A stretch of DNA of 5,855 bases from Oscillospiraceae bacterium (lineage in GTDB: Bacteria; Bacillota; Clostridia; Oscillospirales; Ruminococcaceae), in contig CAADWC010000144.1 of the NCBI GenBank assembly GCA_900752625.1, positions 1 to 5,855 of the forward strand. Reading direction: 5' to 3'. Below are positions 1 to 5,712 of this stretch, in pieces. Positions within the stretch are counted from its first letter, which is position 1; each line of letters begins with the position of its first letter. Below the pieces are notes generated by a model. It had not been told where the DNA came from and made no database searches. It was given only the letters and a program-made list of their open reading frames with translations. A program made the translations under genes and the position numbers.

Positions 1-962
1 ATATCAACGATCTCTACAGGAGTATGCATATGCTTTTCGGGTACGGATACAGTTACGGTCATAACTCCGCCCCGTGAAACCCCGATAGCATCCGCATTGG
101 TACCTGTAGTCCCGCTCATGACCTCAAGCTGATACGGAACATCCTTTTCCTTTGCGATTTCTATCAGCCGCTGTGACATTTTCGACGAAAGCGACGGAGA
201 AATACCTATCATCGGACCTCCGCCAAGAACTCCGCAATCCTCATCCTTTTCACCGTTGGTTTTTGCAAACGAAACGTCGATAACTACAGCCATATCCGCA
301 TTGACAGCATACGCTCCGGTTTTCGCTCCGCGCTCTCCGGTTTCTTCCTGAGATGAGAGCATTGCGCATACGTTAAACGCAGTTTTCCTGTTTTTTATAA
401 GCTCCATCGTTTTCAAAACAACAGCCGCACCGGCACGGTTATCAAGAGCCTTCGATGTGACTCTTCCGGTCCGCAGCTCCTTCATTCCTGTTTCGATAAG
501 CACACGGTCCCCGGGACTTACCAGCTTCTCTGCCCGTTCCTTTGACATACCTATATCAATATAAATATCGTCAACTGAAACAGCAATTGTATTATCCTTT
601 TCAAGATGCGGCGGCGTTGATGATACGATTCCTGTCAGCTTTTCACGACCGTAAACCGTGACCCGCTGAGCCTGAAGCACCCGGCTGTCGATACCTCCGC
701 AAGCGGAAACCTTTAAAAATCCATCATCGGTTATATAGGTAACGATCATTCCTATTTCATCAATATGAGCGTCCAGCAGCAGTGTCGGCTTGGTTTCGTC
801 AAAGCTTCCCGCCTTGCAGAAAACCGTACCGGTAACCGGACATACCTTTACCTCGCCGTATTCTTTTAAAAGTCCGGCGGCGGCTTCTGCAGCCTGCCGT
901 TCCTCGCCCGAAACTCCGCAGGCGGAGACCAGACGTGATAAAATCTCAACAGTATCCATCAT
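1..962 (-). CDS. M42 family metallopeptidase (glutamyl aminopeptidase / FrvX-like), C-terminus cut by window edge
   Basis: My translation gives 320 residues before the window edge. M42 enzymes are usually about 340-360 residues, so only a short C-terminal tail should be missing. They are cytoplasmic di-metal aminopeptidases that trim N-terminal residues from peptides and form large oligomeric shells; homologues are often misnamed cellulase M. The expected ligands are all visible: His66 in LLLDAHIDEIG, Asp174 in KALDNRAG, catalytic Glu206 and metal-binding Glu207 in SSQEETGERG, Asp229 in VVIDVSF, and His313 in KHMHTPVE. There is no signal peptide. Two adjacent ATG codons (962 and 959) could start the gene. 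An AGAAGGAA site at 971-978 lies 8 bases before the first one, which I chose. The gene begins 18 bases after the murD stop, so the two are probably co-transcribed. Substrate preference (Glu/Asp or broader) cannot be read from the sequence. Confidence 0.93.
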   Translation of the reverse strand, partial: MMDTVEILSRLVSACGVSGEERQAAEAAAGLLKEYGEVKVCPVTGTVFCKAGSFDETKPTLLLDAHIDEIGMIVTYITDDGFLKVSACGGIDSRVLQAQRVTVYGREKLTGIVSSTPPHLEKDNTIAVSVDDIYIDIGMSKERAEKLVSPGDRVLIETGMKELRTGRVTSKALDNRAGAAVVLKTMELIKNRKTAFNVCAMLSSQEETGERGAKTGAYAVNADMAVVIDVSFAKTNGEKDEDCGVLGGGPMIGISPSLSSKMSQRLIEIAKEKDVPYQLEVMSGTTGTNADAIGVSRGGVMTVTVSVPEKHMHTPVEIVD

Positions 963-980
963 AAATACATTTCCTTCTGA

Positions 981-2372
981 TCAAAGTTCATTTACAAGCT
1001 GCTTGAAATGATTTCCTCTGTCCTCAAACATTCGGTACATATCAAAACTTGCGCAGGCAGGGGAAAGTGAAACGATGTCTCCGCTTTCCGAATAGTCTCT
1101 GGCGGCGTTTACTGCCTCTTGCATATTATTTACCCTTACGATCTTAGGCTCGCCCTTCTTATAAAGCGGAGAAGACGTCACTGCATCCTGAATCTTCTGG
1201 GCGGTCTCTCCCATCAGGATCAGCACCTTGCACTTTCTGCATATCTCATCAGCCATCGGCTCAAAGGAAATACCCTTGTCGGAGCCGCCCTGAATAAGTA
1301 TCTGCTTCTGGTCGAATGAAGCAAGACAGGCAAGAACCCTTGTAGGGCTGGAGGCGATTGAGTTATTATAATACTTCACCCCGTCAAGCTCTCTGACAAA
1401 TTCTATGCGGTGTTCAACTCCGTTGAATTCCTTTGCCACCTTTCTGACAGTCTCAGGCTTTACCTCTCCCCAGACTGCCGCTATAGCCGTAAGATAATTT
1501 TCAACGTTATGCATTCCCGGAATACGAATATCATTCATATCCAGAATCTCCGTTATTTTTCCGTGATCGTTGTAACAGAGTATACCGTTTTCATTTAAAA
1601 AGCTTCCGTTTTCAATCTTTTCATGCCTGCTGAAATATGCAAGACTTCCCCTTACAAGCTCACTCAGATTTCTTGCAGTCTCATTGTCCCAGCTGAGAAC
1701 GGTTCTTGAAAAGGCGTTCTGATGCCGTATAATATTGCACTTAGCGTCTATATATTCTTCCATAGTGCCGTGAACGTTAAGGTGATTGGGAGTAATATTG
1801 GTTATCACCGCTACATCAGGTGATTTTCTCATGGAGATAAGCTGAAAGCTTGAAAGCTCCACAACGGCAGCATCCGATTCTGAAATAGTCTCAACTATAG
1901 GAAGCAGAGCCTTTCCTATATTTCCGCCTATATGCACCCTTCTGCCTTCCGCTTTGAGAAGCTCGCTGATAATGGTAGTGGTAGTGGTTTTACCGTCTGA
2001 ACCGGTCACTCCATAAATTCTGCAGGGACAAAGCTCGAAGAAAACCTCCATTTCAGAAGTTATGACAACGCCTGCTTTTCTGGCTTTTGTAAGAGTTTCA
2101 TCATTGTAATACATCCCCGGTGTTCTGAAAACAATATCGCAATTAAAAATTTCATCAAGATACTTTTCTCCCAGAGCAAACTCTGCTCCTCTGGCAGAAA
2201 GCTCCTCATACAGATCGGGATCAAAATGATCCTCGTCCTTTTTGTCGCATACCACAACGCTTATTCCCTTGGAAAGAAACAACTTTATAAGCTCCGTATG
2301 ACTTACTCCGACGCCTATAAACGCTACTTTTTTATCTTTAATAGATGTAAAAAATCTCTGTGCTTTTGTCAT
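981..2372 (-). CDS. murD: UDP-N-acetylmuramoylalanine--D-glutamate ligase
   Basis: MurD joins D-glutamate to UDP-MurNAc-L-alanine using ATP, the second amino-acid addition in cytoplasmic peptidoglycan precursor synthesis. The 463-residue length is normal. Domain 1 opens with a nucleotide-sugar binding loop (VAFIGVGVSH, 16-25). The central ATPase domain has the P-loop VTGSDGKTTTTT (122-133), VELSSFQL with Glu172, and NITPNHLNVHGT, followed by YIDAK, whose Lys211 matches the carbamylated lysine of the family. Domain 3 has GVEHRIE (318-324), YYNNSIASSP (334-343), QGGSDKG (361-367) and the signature SPACASFD with FEDRGNHF (437-456). MurD paralogues more often read NDS where this protein has NNS at 336-338. 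The start is fixed by AGGAG at 2381-2385, 8 bases upstream. It heads an apparent two-gene unit with the M42 peptidase and has its own promoter and structured leader. Identification is firm; MurC, MurE and MurF fit the motifs less well. Confidence 0.97.
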   Translation of the reverse strand: MTKAQRFFTSIKDKKVAFIGVGVSHTELIKLFLSKGISVVVCDKKDEDHFDPDLYEELSARGAEFALGEKYLDEIFNCDIVFRTPGMYYNDETLTKARKAGVVITSEMEVFFELCPCRIYGVTGSDGKTTTTTIISELLKAEGRRVHIGGNIGKALLPIVETISESDAAVVELSSFQLISMRKSPDVAVITNITPNHLNVHGTMEEYIDAKCNIIRHQNAFSRTVLSWDNETARNLSELVRGSLAYFSRHEKIENGSFLNENGILCYNDHGKITEILDMNDIRIPGMHNVENYLTAIAAVWGEVKPETVRKVAKEFNGVEHRIEFVRELDGVKYYNNSIASSPTRVLACLASFDQKQILIQGGSDKGISFEPMADEICRKCKVLILMGETAQKIQDAVTSSPLYKKGEPKIVRVNNMQEAVNAARDYSESGDIVSLSPACASFDMYRMFEDRGNHFKQLVNEL

Positions 2373-2408
2373 AATCCAATCTCCTAACAGTTACATACTG
2401 AATTTGAC

Positions 2409-2450
2409 GTATAGTGATTTGCTCTGAAAATACAGAGCGCACACCTATAC
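2409..2450 (-). promoter_or_regulatory. Structured 5' leader of murD (two-tier stem-loop)
   Basis: On the minus strand GTATAG (2445-2450) pairs with CTATAC (2409-2414), and inside it GCTCTG (2433-2438) pairs with CAGAGC (2421-2426). The two 6-bp helices are separated by 6-nt internal loop sides and closed by a 6-nt loop. The predicted transcription start from the promoter at 2457-2485 falls at about 2450, so the RNA would begin almost exactly at the base of this stem. No U-tract follows, so it is not an obvious terminator. It may stabilise the mRNA 5' end or act in regulation; that role is inference. Confidence 0.5.
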
Positions 2451-2456
2451 TATTTT

Positions 2457-2485
2457 ATTATATAACAATTCCAAAGAAAACGCAA
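2457..2485 (-). promoter_or_regulatory. Promoter for murD–M42 peptidase unit
   Basis: Minus strand: a perfect -10 TATAAT at 2457-2462, a 17-base spacer, and a weak -35 TTGCGT (3 of 6 matches) at 2480-2485. The predicted start near 2450 leaves a leader of about 78 nt before the murD ATG. The -10 and spacing are good and the -35 is poor, so a sigma-A promoter is likely but not certain. Confidence 0.55.
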
Positions 2486-2551
2486 GGGTTTTTGAATGCA
2501 AATTCGCAGAGATATGTAAAACCGATGTGCAATATGGTCATGCAGGATTTT

Positions 2552-2592
2552 AAAAACACAAAAAACCGGGGTACACTGTCATATACCTCGGT
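2552..2592 (-). terminator. Rho-independent terminator of the DUF134–NifX operon
   Basis: Minus strand: arm ACCGAGGTA (2584-2592), a 10-nt loop, and arm TACCCCGGT (2565-2573) form a 9-bp stem with one G·T pair. TTTTTT follows, then GTGTTTTT. It lies 25 bases after the stop codon of the NifX-like gene, where a terminator is expected. Confidence 0.85.
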
Positions 2593-2617
2593 CTGTGTAT
2601 AATTTATTAACACCGGA

Positions 2618-3019
2618 TCATGAACCGCATTTCCCTTCGCCGCAGGAATGAGAACCGCAATCGTGATTTTCTCCGTGGGCGTGAGAATGGTGAGTGCACA
2701 TAAAATCCGGATCAAATATAAGACTACCTGCCAGCAGATCGCTTACCGCCTTATCGCAATCCCCGGAAACTCCGCAGTACAGAGTAATTCCGGCCTGTGC
2801 CAAAGCCGTTTTGGCTCCTCCGCCGATTCCGCCGCATATAAGGACATCAACGCCGTTCTGAGCAAGAAATCCCGCCAGAGCTCCATGACCGCTTCCGTTT
2901 GTATCCGCAATTTCCGAAGCTATGATCCTGTTATCTTCAACCTCATAAATTTTAAACTGCTCCGTATGACCGAAGTGCTGGAATACCATTCCGTTTTCAT
3001 AGGTTACCGCAATTTTCAT
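2618..3019 (-). CDS. NifX/NifB-domain (dinitrogenase iron-molybdenum cofactor family) protein with His/Cys-rich tail
   Basis: This is a 133-residue protein of the family defined by the dinitrogenase FeMo-cofactor biosynthesis domain (NifX, NafY, C-terminal NifB). The fold binds or carries metal clusters. In organisms without nitrogenase its stand-alone members have no settled role, and no nif gene is visible here. Family features seen: N-terminal MKIAVTYENG, HFGHTEQF (15-22), then GSGHGALAGFL and DVLICGGIGGGAKTAL (about 42-73), an RNase H-like core. Cys62, Cys82 and Cys88 lie in the core. Residues 108-133 form a metal-binding-looking tail with six Cys/His-dense positions such as THHSHAH, CGSHSC and GKC. 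AAAGGAAA at 3027-3034 sits 7 bases before the ATG. It starts 22 bases after the DUF134 stop, in the same operon, suggesting shared metal or Fe-S function. Family assignment is strong; biochemical role is unknown. Confidence 0.9.
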   Translation of the reverse strand: MKIAVTYENGMVFQHFGHTEQFKIYEVEDNRIIASEIADTNGSGHGALAGFLAQNGVDVLICGGIGGGAKTALAQAGITLYCGVSGDCDKAVSDLLAGSLIFDPDFMCTHHSHAHGENHDCGSHSCGEGKCGS

Positions 3020-3041
3020 AACAACATTTCCTTTCGATTCG

Positions 3042-3383
3042 CTATAATTTTCTGCGATGACAACAGCTTTTTATTCTGCATTCGGGTCTGAGCTTCGGAC
3101 ACACAGTTACGTCTCCGCCGTCGATAACAATACTTTTACCGTTTACCAGCGCATCGGCGATCTTTTTTCTTGCCGATTCATACATTCTGGTAACTGTAGG
3201 TCGCGACACCTTCATCCTCAGAGCGCATTCCTCCTGCGACAGACTTTCGTAATCAAGCAGCCTCACGGCCTCATATTCGTCATATCCTATCACAACGGAT
3301 TTTCCGGTACTGTTTCCAATCGGTTCAAATCTGCAGATACCGGGTTTTGAGCATATATGTCTGCACTTCTGCGGTCTTGGCAA
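3042..3383 (-). CDS. DUF134 / UPF0251 family putative DNA-binding protein (TTG start)
   Basis: This is a 113-residue protein with the DUF134 layout. A conserved MPRPQKC opening and Cys7, Cys11 and Cys17 form a CX3CX5C cluster. A sigma-70 region 4-like helix-turn-helix covers about 49-80 (LSQEECALRMKVSRPTVTRM, then a helix beginning YESARKK). The C-terminus is again rich in cysteine (Cys95, 102, 107, 108). The spaced cysteines suggest zinc or an Fe-S cluster, so a metal- or redox-sensing regulator is plausible but not shown. The start codon is TTG at 3383. It is supported by AAAGGGGG at 3391-3398, 7 bases upstream, and because it restores the family's usual MPRP N-terminus. The gene is first in a two-gene operon with the NifX-like protein, a pairing I recall as recurrent for these families. 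A near-palindrome over its own -35 box hints at autoregulation. Confidence 0.88.
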   Translation of the reverse strand: MPRPQKCRHICSKPGICRFEPIGNSTGKSVVIGYDEYEAVRLLDYESLSQEECALRMKVSRPTVTRMYESARKKIADALVNGKSIVIDGGDVTVCPKLRPECRIKSCCHRRKL

Positions 3384-3390
3384 AGCAAAT

Positions 3391-3398
3391 CCCCCTTT
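3391..3398 (-). promoter_or_regulatory. Ribosome binding site deciding the TTG start of the DUF134 gene
   Basis: Minus strand AAAGGGGG lies 7 bases upstream of TTG at 3383. No ATG or GTG in frame offers both a matching site and the conserved MPRP start, so this site settles the start codon. Confidence 0.75.
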
Positions 3399-3413
3399 GC
3401 AATCATCAGATTA

Positions 3414-3442
3414 ATTATAGCACTGTTTTGAACATATGTCAA
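3414..3442 (-). promoter_or_regulatory. Consensus sigma-A promoter of the DUF134–NifX operon with overlapping near-palindrome
   Basis: Minus strand: -35 TTGACA (3437-3442), a 17-base spacer, and -10 TATAAT (3414-3419). Both hexamers are perfect consensus. The predicted start near 3407 gives a leader of about 24 nt. An 8-bp perfect palindrome ACATATGT (3432-3439) lies on the -35 box, inside the larger imperfect palindrome TTGACATATGTTCAA (3428-3442), and could be an operator. Confidence 0.88.
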
Positions 3443-3491
3443 TAACCAAGGCATCTTCTTCACAAATTTCTCTGAACTGCACGAAAATCCA

Positions 3492-3525
3492 AGTAAAAAG
3501 GAGCATATACGATTCTGCTCTTACT
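3492..3525 (-). terminator. Possible weak terminator downstream of the GH43 gene
   Basis: Minus strand: AGTAAGAGCA (3516-3525 region) pairs with TGCTC (3501-3505) and TTACT (3492-3496), with a 4-nt CTTT bulge on the 3' side. A short T-rich run (3495-3499) lies next to the inner stem. It lies about 75-105 bases past the GH43 stop codon. The stem is interrupted and the T-run partly pairs, so read-through into the next operon is possible. Confidence 0.3.
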
Positions 3526-3554
3526 ATTATATCAGGTATATATTTTTCGTTCAA
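3526..3554 (-). promoter_or_regulatory. Possible second, upstream promoter before the DUF134 operon
   Basis: Minus strand: TTGAAC (3549-3554, 4 of 6 consensus), a 17-base spacer and a perfect TATAAT (3526-3531). The predicted start near 3519 falls inside the bulged hairpin at 3492-3525, so a transcript would open with that hairpin. The region is AT-rich, so a chance match is quite possible. Confidence 0.3.
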
Positions 3555-3598
3555 AAAACTCGGTATTAATTCTGCCAAAATAATTTAATAGGTATGGT

Positions 3599-5074
3599 TT
3601 ATTTGTAGCTGCAACAAAAATCGCTGAACCTTGCCGAATTCTCACCTATGCTGTACAGTCCCAGCATAACGCCGGTAAATCCTCCTGAAACCTCGCTGGT
3701 AAGATATTTGGTATTGCCGCTGCCCATATATGTTTCCGAACCCTGGTTCTCTATATAGAAATTATATCTGAAATTATCTCCGCGTACTATAAGCACAGCC
3801 GAATCGGAACTGAGCTTCACGGTATTTTGAATATGCTTAATTCCGCCTATATTAAGCTTTAAAACCGCTTCCGTTTCGTCCAGCTTTTTACGCAGCGCAA
3901 TATCATAGTGCTCGTCCTCGCACATATAGCAGGTTACTCCCGCCTCTCCGCTGTCGATGCAAAGCTTTACAGAAAGCTCAAATTCAAAATCACGCTGTCT
4001 CATTGCTATAAATACCGGAGAATCAATATCGTCAAGGGTAATCCCGCTGCCGTGCAGTACGATACTATCGTCATAAAACTCGTAATTGTCAAAATCCGGA
4101 CGGCGAAGATGGCACCAGTCTATTTTCCACGAAGTGTTCTCAAATGTATACAGCTTTTTTTCACGCTGCTCAAAGTCGCCTTGTATTTCATACTCATATT
4201 CGGTAGTACCGTCTCTTCCGGCAGTAAACCATCCATCTGTACCGAATTCTACCGGGGTCAGAAAAACCTCTCTGCCCAGATTGTGATACGGCATCCACAT
4301 ATGTATCTGACGGAATCCGAGACTTAGAATATGCCAGTCTCCGTTTTTATCCTTAATCAGATCACCGTGTCCTATTCCCTGAATCAGATAAGGCGCTTTG
4401 TTGCGGTTGGTAAGCACGGGATTTTGCGGATACCCAATAAATTCGCCCCAAACCGAATCAGCACGGGCGTAGGTAATCATATGACCGTATTCGGTTCCGC
4501 CCTCCGCCGCCATAAGATAATAAAACCCGTCTATCTTATACATATGCGGACTTTCAAGATAACGGCCTCCAGAGCCCTGCCATATGCATACGCTCTTGGA
4601 CTGCTTTTCGCCCGTTTCAATATTTATTTCGCATTGAACTACTCCGCTCCTGCCGTCATCGTCGCTGCCGTTACTCATAAAATACGCTTTTCCGTCTTCA
4701 AAGAAAAGTGAAGGATCTATTCCTCCCTGATCAACATAAATAGGGTCAGACCACTCCCCGTAGATATCATCCGTATAAACATAAAAATTCTGATGTGTCG
4801 TATCGTTGGTTGTAACCATGTAAAAACGTCCGTCGTTATACCGTATAGTAGGAGCAAAAACTCCTCCTGAGCTGTTGATCTTATCAAGCATTACCTGATT
4901 TTCTCTTGTAAGAACGTATCCTATCTGTGTCCAGTTTACAAGATCGGAGCTTTCAAACAGCGGAACTCCCGGAAAATACTGAAACGAACTGCATACCATA
5001 TAATACTTATCATTGGCAAAGCATACACTTGGATCAGGATAAAAGCCTTTAACCACAGGATTTGTATATTTCAT
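3599..5074 (-). CDS. Glycoside hydrolase family 43 enzyme (beta-xylosidase / alpha-L-arabinofuranosidase type)
   Basis: GH43 enzymes are inverting glycosidases with a five-bladed beta-propeller that remove xylose or arabinose from plant hemicellulose fragments. The N-terminal propeller (about 1-300) shows NPVVKGFYPDPSV with catalytic base Asp14, SSFQYFPGVPLFESSDLVNW, and GGIDPSLFFEDG with Asp120 as the likely pKa-modulating residue. It also has RYLESPHMYK with general acid Glu174 and GIGHGD (233-238), where His236 matches the central metal/water site. Residues from about 310 form a beta-sandwich-like C-terminal domain of the type found on XynB-like members. The 491-residue length suits this two-domain form. 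There is no signal peptide or membrane segment, so it should act inside the cell on imported oligosaccharides. The ATG has AGGA-rich sequence (AAGGAAAGGAA, 5086-5096) rather far upstream, about 11 bases. It appears monocistronic, with its own promoter and no transporter or regulator beside it in this window. Exact substrate is not decidable. Confidence 0.93.
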   Translation of the reverse strand: MKYTNPVVKGFYPDPSVCFANDKYYMVCSSFQYFPGVPLFESSDLVNWTQIGYVLTRENQVMLDKINSSGGVFAPTIRYNDGRFYMVTTNDTTHQNFYVYTDDIYGEWSDPIYVDQGGIDPSLFFEDGKAYFMSNGSDDDGRSGVVQCEINIETGEKQSKSVCIWQGSGGRYLESPHMYKIDGFYYLMAAEGGTEYGHMITYARADSVWGEFIGYPQNPVLTNRNKAPYLIQGIGHGDLIKDKNGDWHILSLGFRQIHMWMPYHNLGREVFLTPVEFGTDGWFTAGRDGTTEYEYEIQGDFEQREKKLYTFENTSWKIDWCHLRRPDFDNYEFYDDSIVLHGSGITLDDIDSPVFIAMRQRDFEFELSVKLCIDSGEAGVTCYMCEDEHYDIALRKKLDETEAVLKLNIGGIKHIQNTVKLSSDSAVLIVRGDNFRYNFYIENQGSETYMGSGNTKYLTSEVSGGFTGVMLGLYSIGENSARFSDFCCSYK

Positions 5075-5132
5075 AATTATTACCGTTCCTTTCCTTGCGG
5101 CATACTGTGAAACCGCAGATTTCTTATGTATA

Positions 5133-5161
5133 AGTATATACTATCGCTCTGATTTTATCAA
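5133..5161 (-). promoter_or_regulatory. Promoter of the GH43 gene
   Basis: Minus strand: -35 TTGATA (5156-5161, 5 of 6), a 17-base spacer and -10 TATACT (5133-5138, 5 of 6). The expected start near 5126 gives a leader of about 52 nt. An inverted repeat GTATA-AGTA-TATAC (5128-5141) covers the -10, and TGAT-AAA-ATCA overlaps the -35. Either could be an operator, but the sequence is AT-rich. Confidence 0.7.
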
Positions 5162-5230
5162 GCTTTTTATTTATATATTGCAGTAATTAATTGATCTGAA
5201 AACAGATAACCTGACAGAAGGTACAAAAAT

Positions 5231-5257
5231 ATCCGCTGCCACTATGTGACAGCGGAT
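5231..5257 (-). terminator. Terminator-like hairpin, copy 1 of a paired element
   Basis: Arms ATCCGCTG (5231-5238) and CAGCGGAT (5250-5257) are perfectly complementary. After one mismatch a further CAC/GTG helix closes on a 3-nt loop. On the minus strand the stem is followed by ATTTTTGT, as in an intrinsic terminator. It sits about 350 bases downstream of the tRNA-Leu and 70 bases before the GH43 promoter. It is closely related to the hairpin at 5551-5583. Confidence 0.65.
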
Positions 5258-5475
5258 TACACAGACTGAATAATCGGTCATATTATGCGTATGCAAGCCA
5301 TTATATCATTTGATTCATAATGCTCAGACCAAAAGCCATCTAATCATGTACAGACGTAAAAATAGCCTGCTGCTGTTTGAAAATCAATTCTGAACCATTC
5401 AGGCAGATAACAGATGATGATTATACCTATTTACGTTACGATTGGAATACCGAATTTACAACAGGCTTATATTAC
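5258..5475. other. Non-coding spacer, possibly containing a decayed coding fragment
   Basis: No convincing gene is present. On the plus strand a frame open from about 5363 to 5525 has no good start or ribosome binding site. It reads SEPFRQITDDDYTYLRYD and then NTEFTTGLYYKK before running into the terminator hairpin. A short ATG frame at about 5346 (MYRRKNSLLLFE) stops in the adjacent frame, as a frameshifted remnant would. I do not recognise the peptide, and it may be chance. Confidence 0.25.
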
Positions 5476-5507
5476 AAAAAGGCAAATCCTACGATTTGCC
5501 TTTTTTT
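5476..5507. terminator. Bidirectional rho-independent terminator
   Basis: Arms AAAAAGGCAAATC (5476-5488) and GATTTGCCTTTTT (5493-5505) pair over 13 bp around a 4-nt CTAC loop. T-runs follow on both strands: TTTTTTT to 5507 on plus, TTTTT on minus. On the minus strand it is a back-up terminator about 95 bases after the tRNA-Leu. On the plus strand no intact gene precedes it. Confidence 0.85.
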
Positions 5508-5550
5508 CTGTGTTGCGACTATGAAATAGATGTCTTATCAGCGGGCACAA

Positions 5551-5583
5551 AATATCCGTTACCACAAAGCGATAACGGATATT
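5551..5583 (-). terminator. Terminator hairpin of tRNA-Leu, copy 2 of the paired element
   Basis: Arms AATATCCGTTA (5551-5561) and TAACGGATATT (5573-5583) form an 11-bp perfect stem with an 11-nt loop. On the minus strand it ends in TATTTTGTG. It begins 19 bases after the tRNA CCA end, a normal place for a tRNA terminator. Its 27-base core (5554-5580) aligns with 5231-5257. Confidence 0.7.
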
Positions 5584-5602
5584 GCGCCGTCTGCGCCAAG
5601 GC

Positions 5603-5689
5603 TGGTGCCGGTGGCGGGGGTCGAACCCGCACGCCATTGCTGGCAATGGATTTTGAGTCCACCTCGTCTGCCAATTCCAACACACCGGC
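5603..5689 (-). tRNA. tRNA-Leu(CAA)
   Basis: The minus strand folds as a complete cloverleaf with a long (class II) variable arm. Acceptor GCCGGTG pairs perfectly with CACCGGC, with discriminator A at 5606 and encoded CCA at 5603-5605. The anticodon stem GTGGA/TCCAT encloses loop CTCAAAA, giving anticodon CAA, which reads UUG leucine codons. The variable stem is GCCA/TGGC with loop GCAA. The T stem GCGGG/CCCGC holds TTCGACC. A hairpin terminator follows at 5551-5583. No good promoter is visible directly upstream: TAAAAT ends only 7 bases before the tRNA and lacks a -35. It may therefore be transcribed from beyond the window or from a non-standard promoter. Confidence 0.97.
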
Positions 5690-5712
5690 ATCTCATATTT
5701 TAAGTCATCTCC

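Noticed and set aside
2373..2456. Known riboswitch in the murD leader
   Set aside because: The leader has a simple hairpin only. I see no conserved riboswitch core and no terminator/antiterminator pair.
2414..2715. Small frames between murD and the NifX-like gene on both strands
   Set aside because: They overlap the murD promoter and the operon terminator, and lack ribosome sites.
2648..3091. 147-residue plus-strand frame opposite the NifX-like gene
   Set aside because: It is antisense to a well-supported gene pair, crosses their junction and has no recognisable motif.
3908..4711. Long plus-strand frames opposite the GH43 gene (139 and 126 residues)
   Set aside because: They are shadows of the GH43 coding frame, whose catalytic motifs are all in place on the minus strand.
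5299..5322. CATTAT/ATAATG inverted repeat
   Set aside because: Only 6 AT-rich base pairs with a 12-base loop and no neighbouring signal; expected by chance in such DNA.
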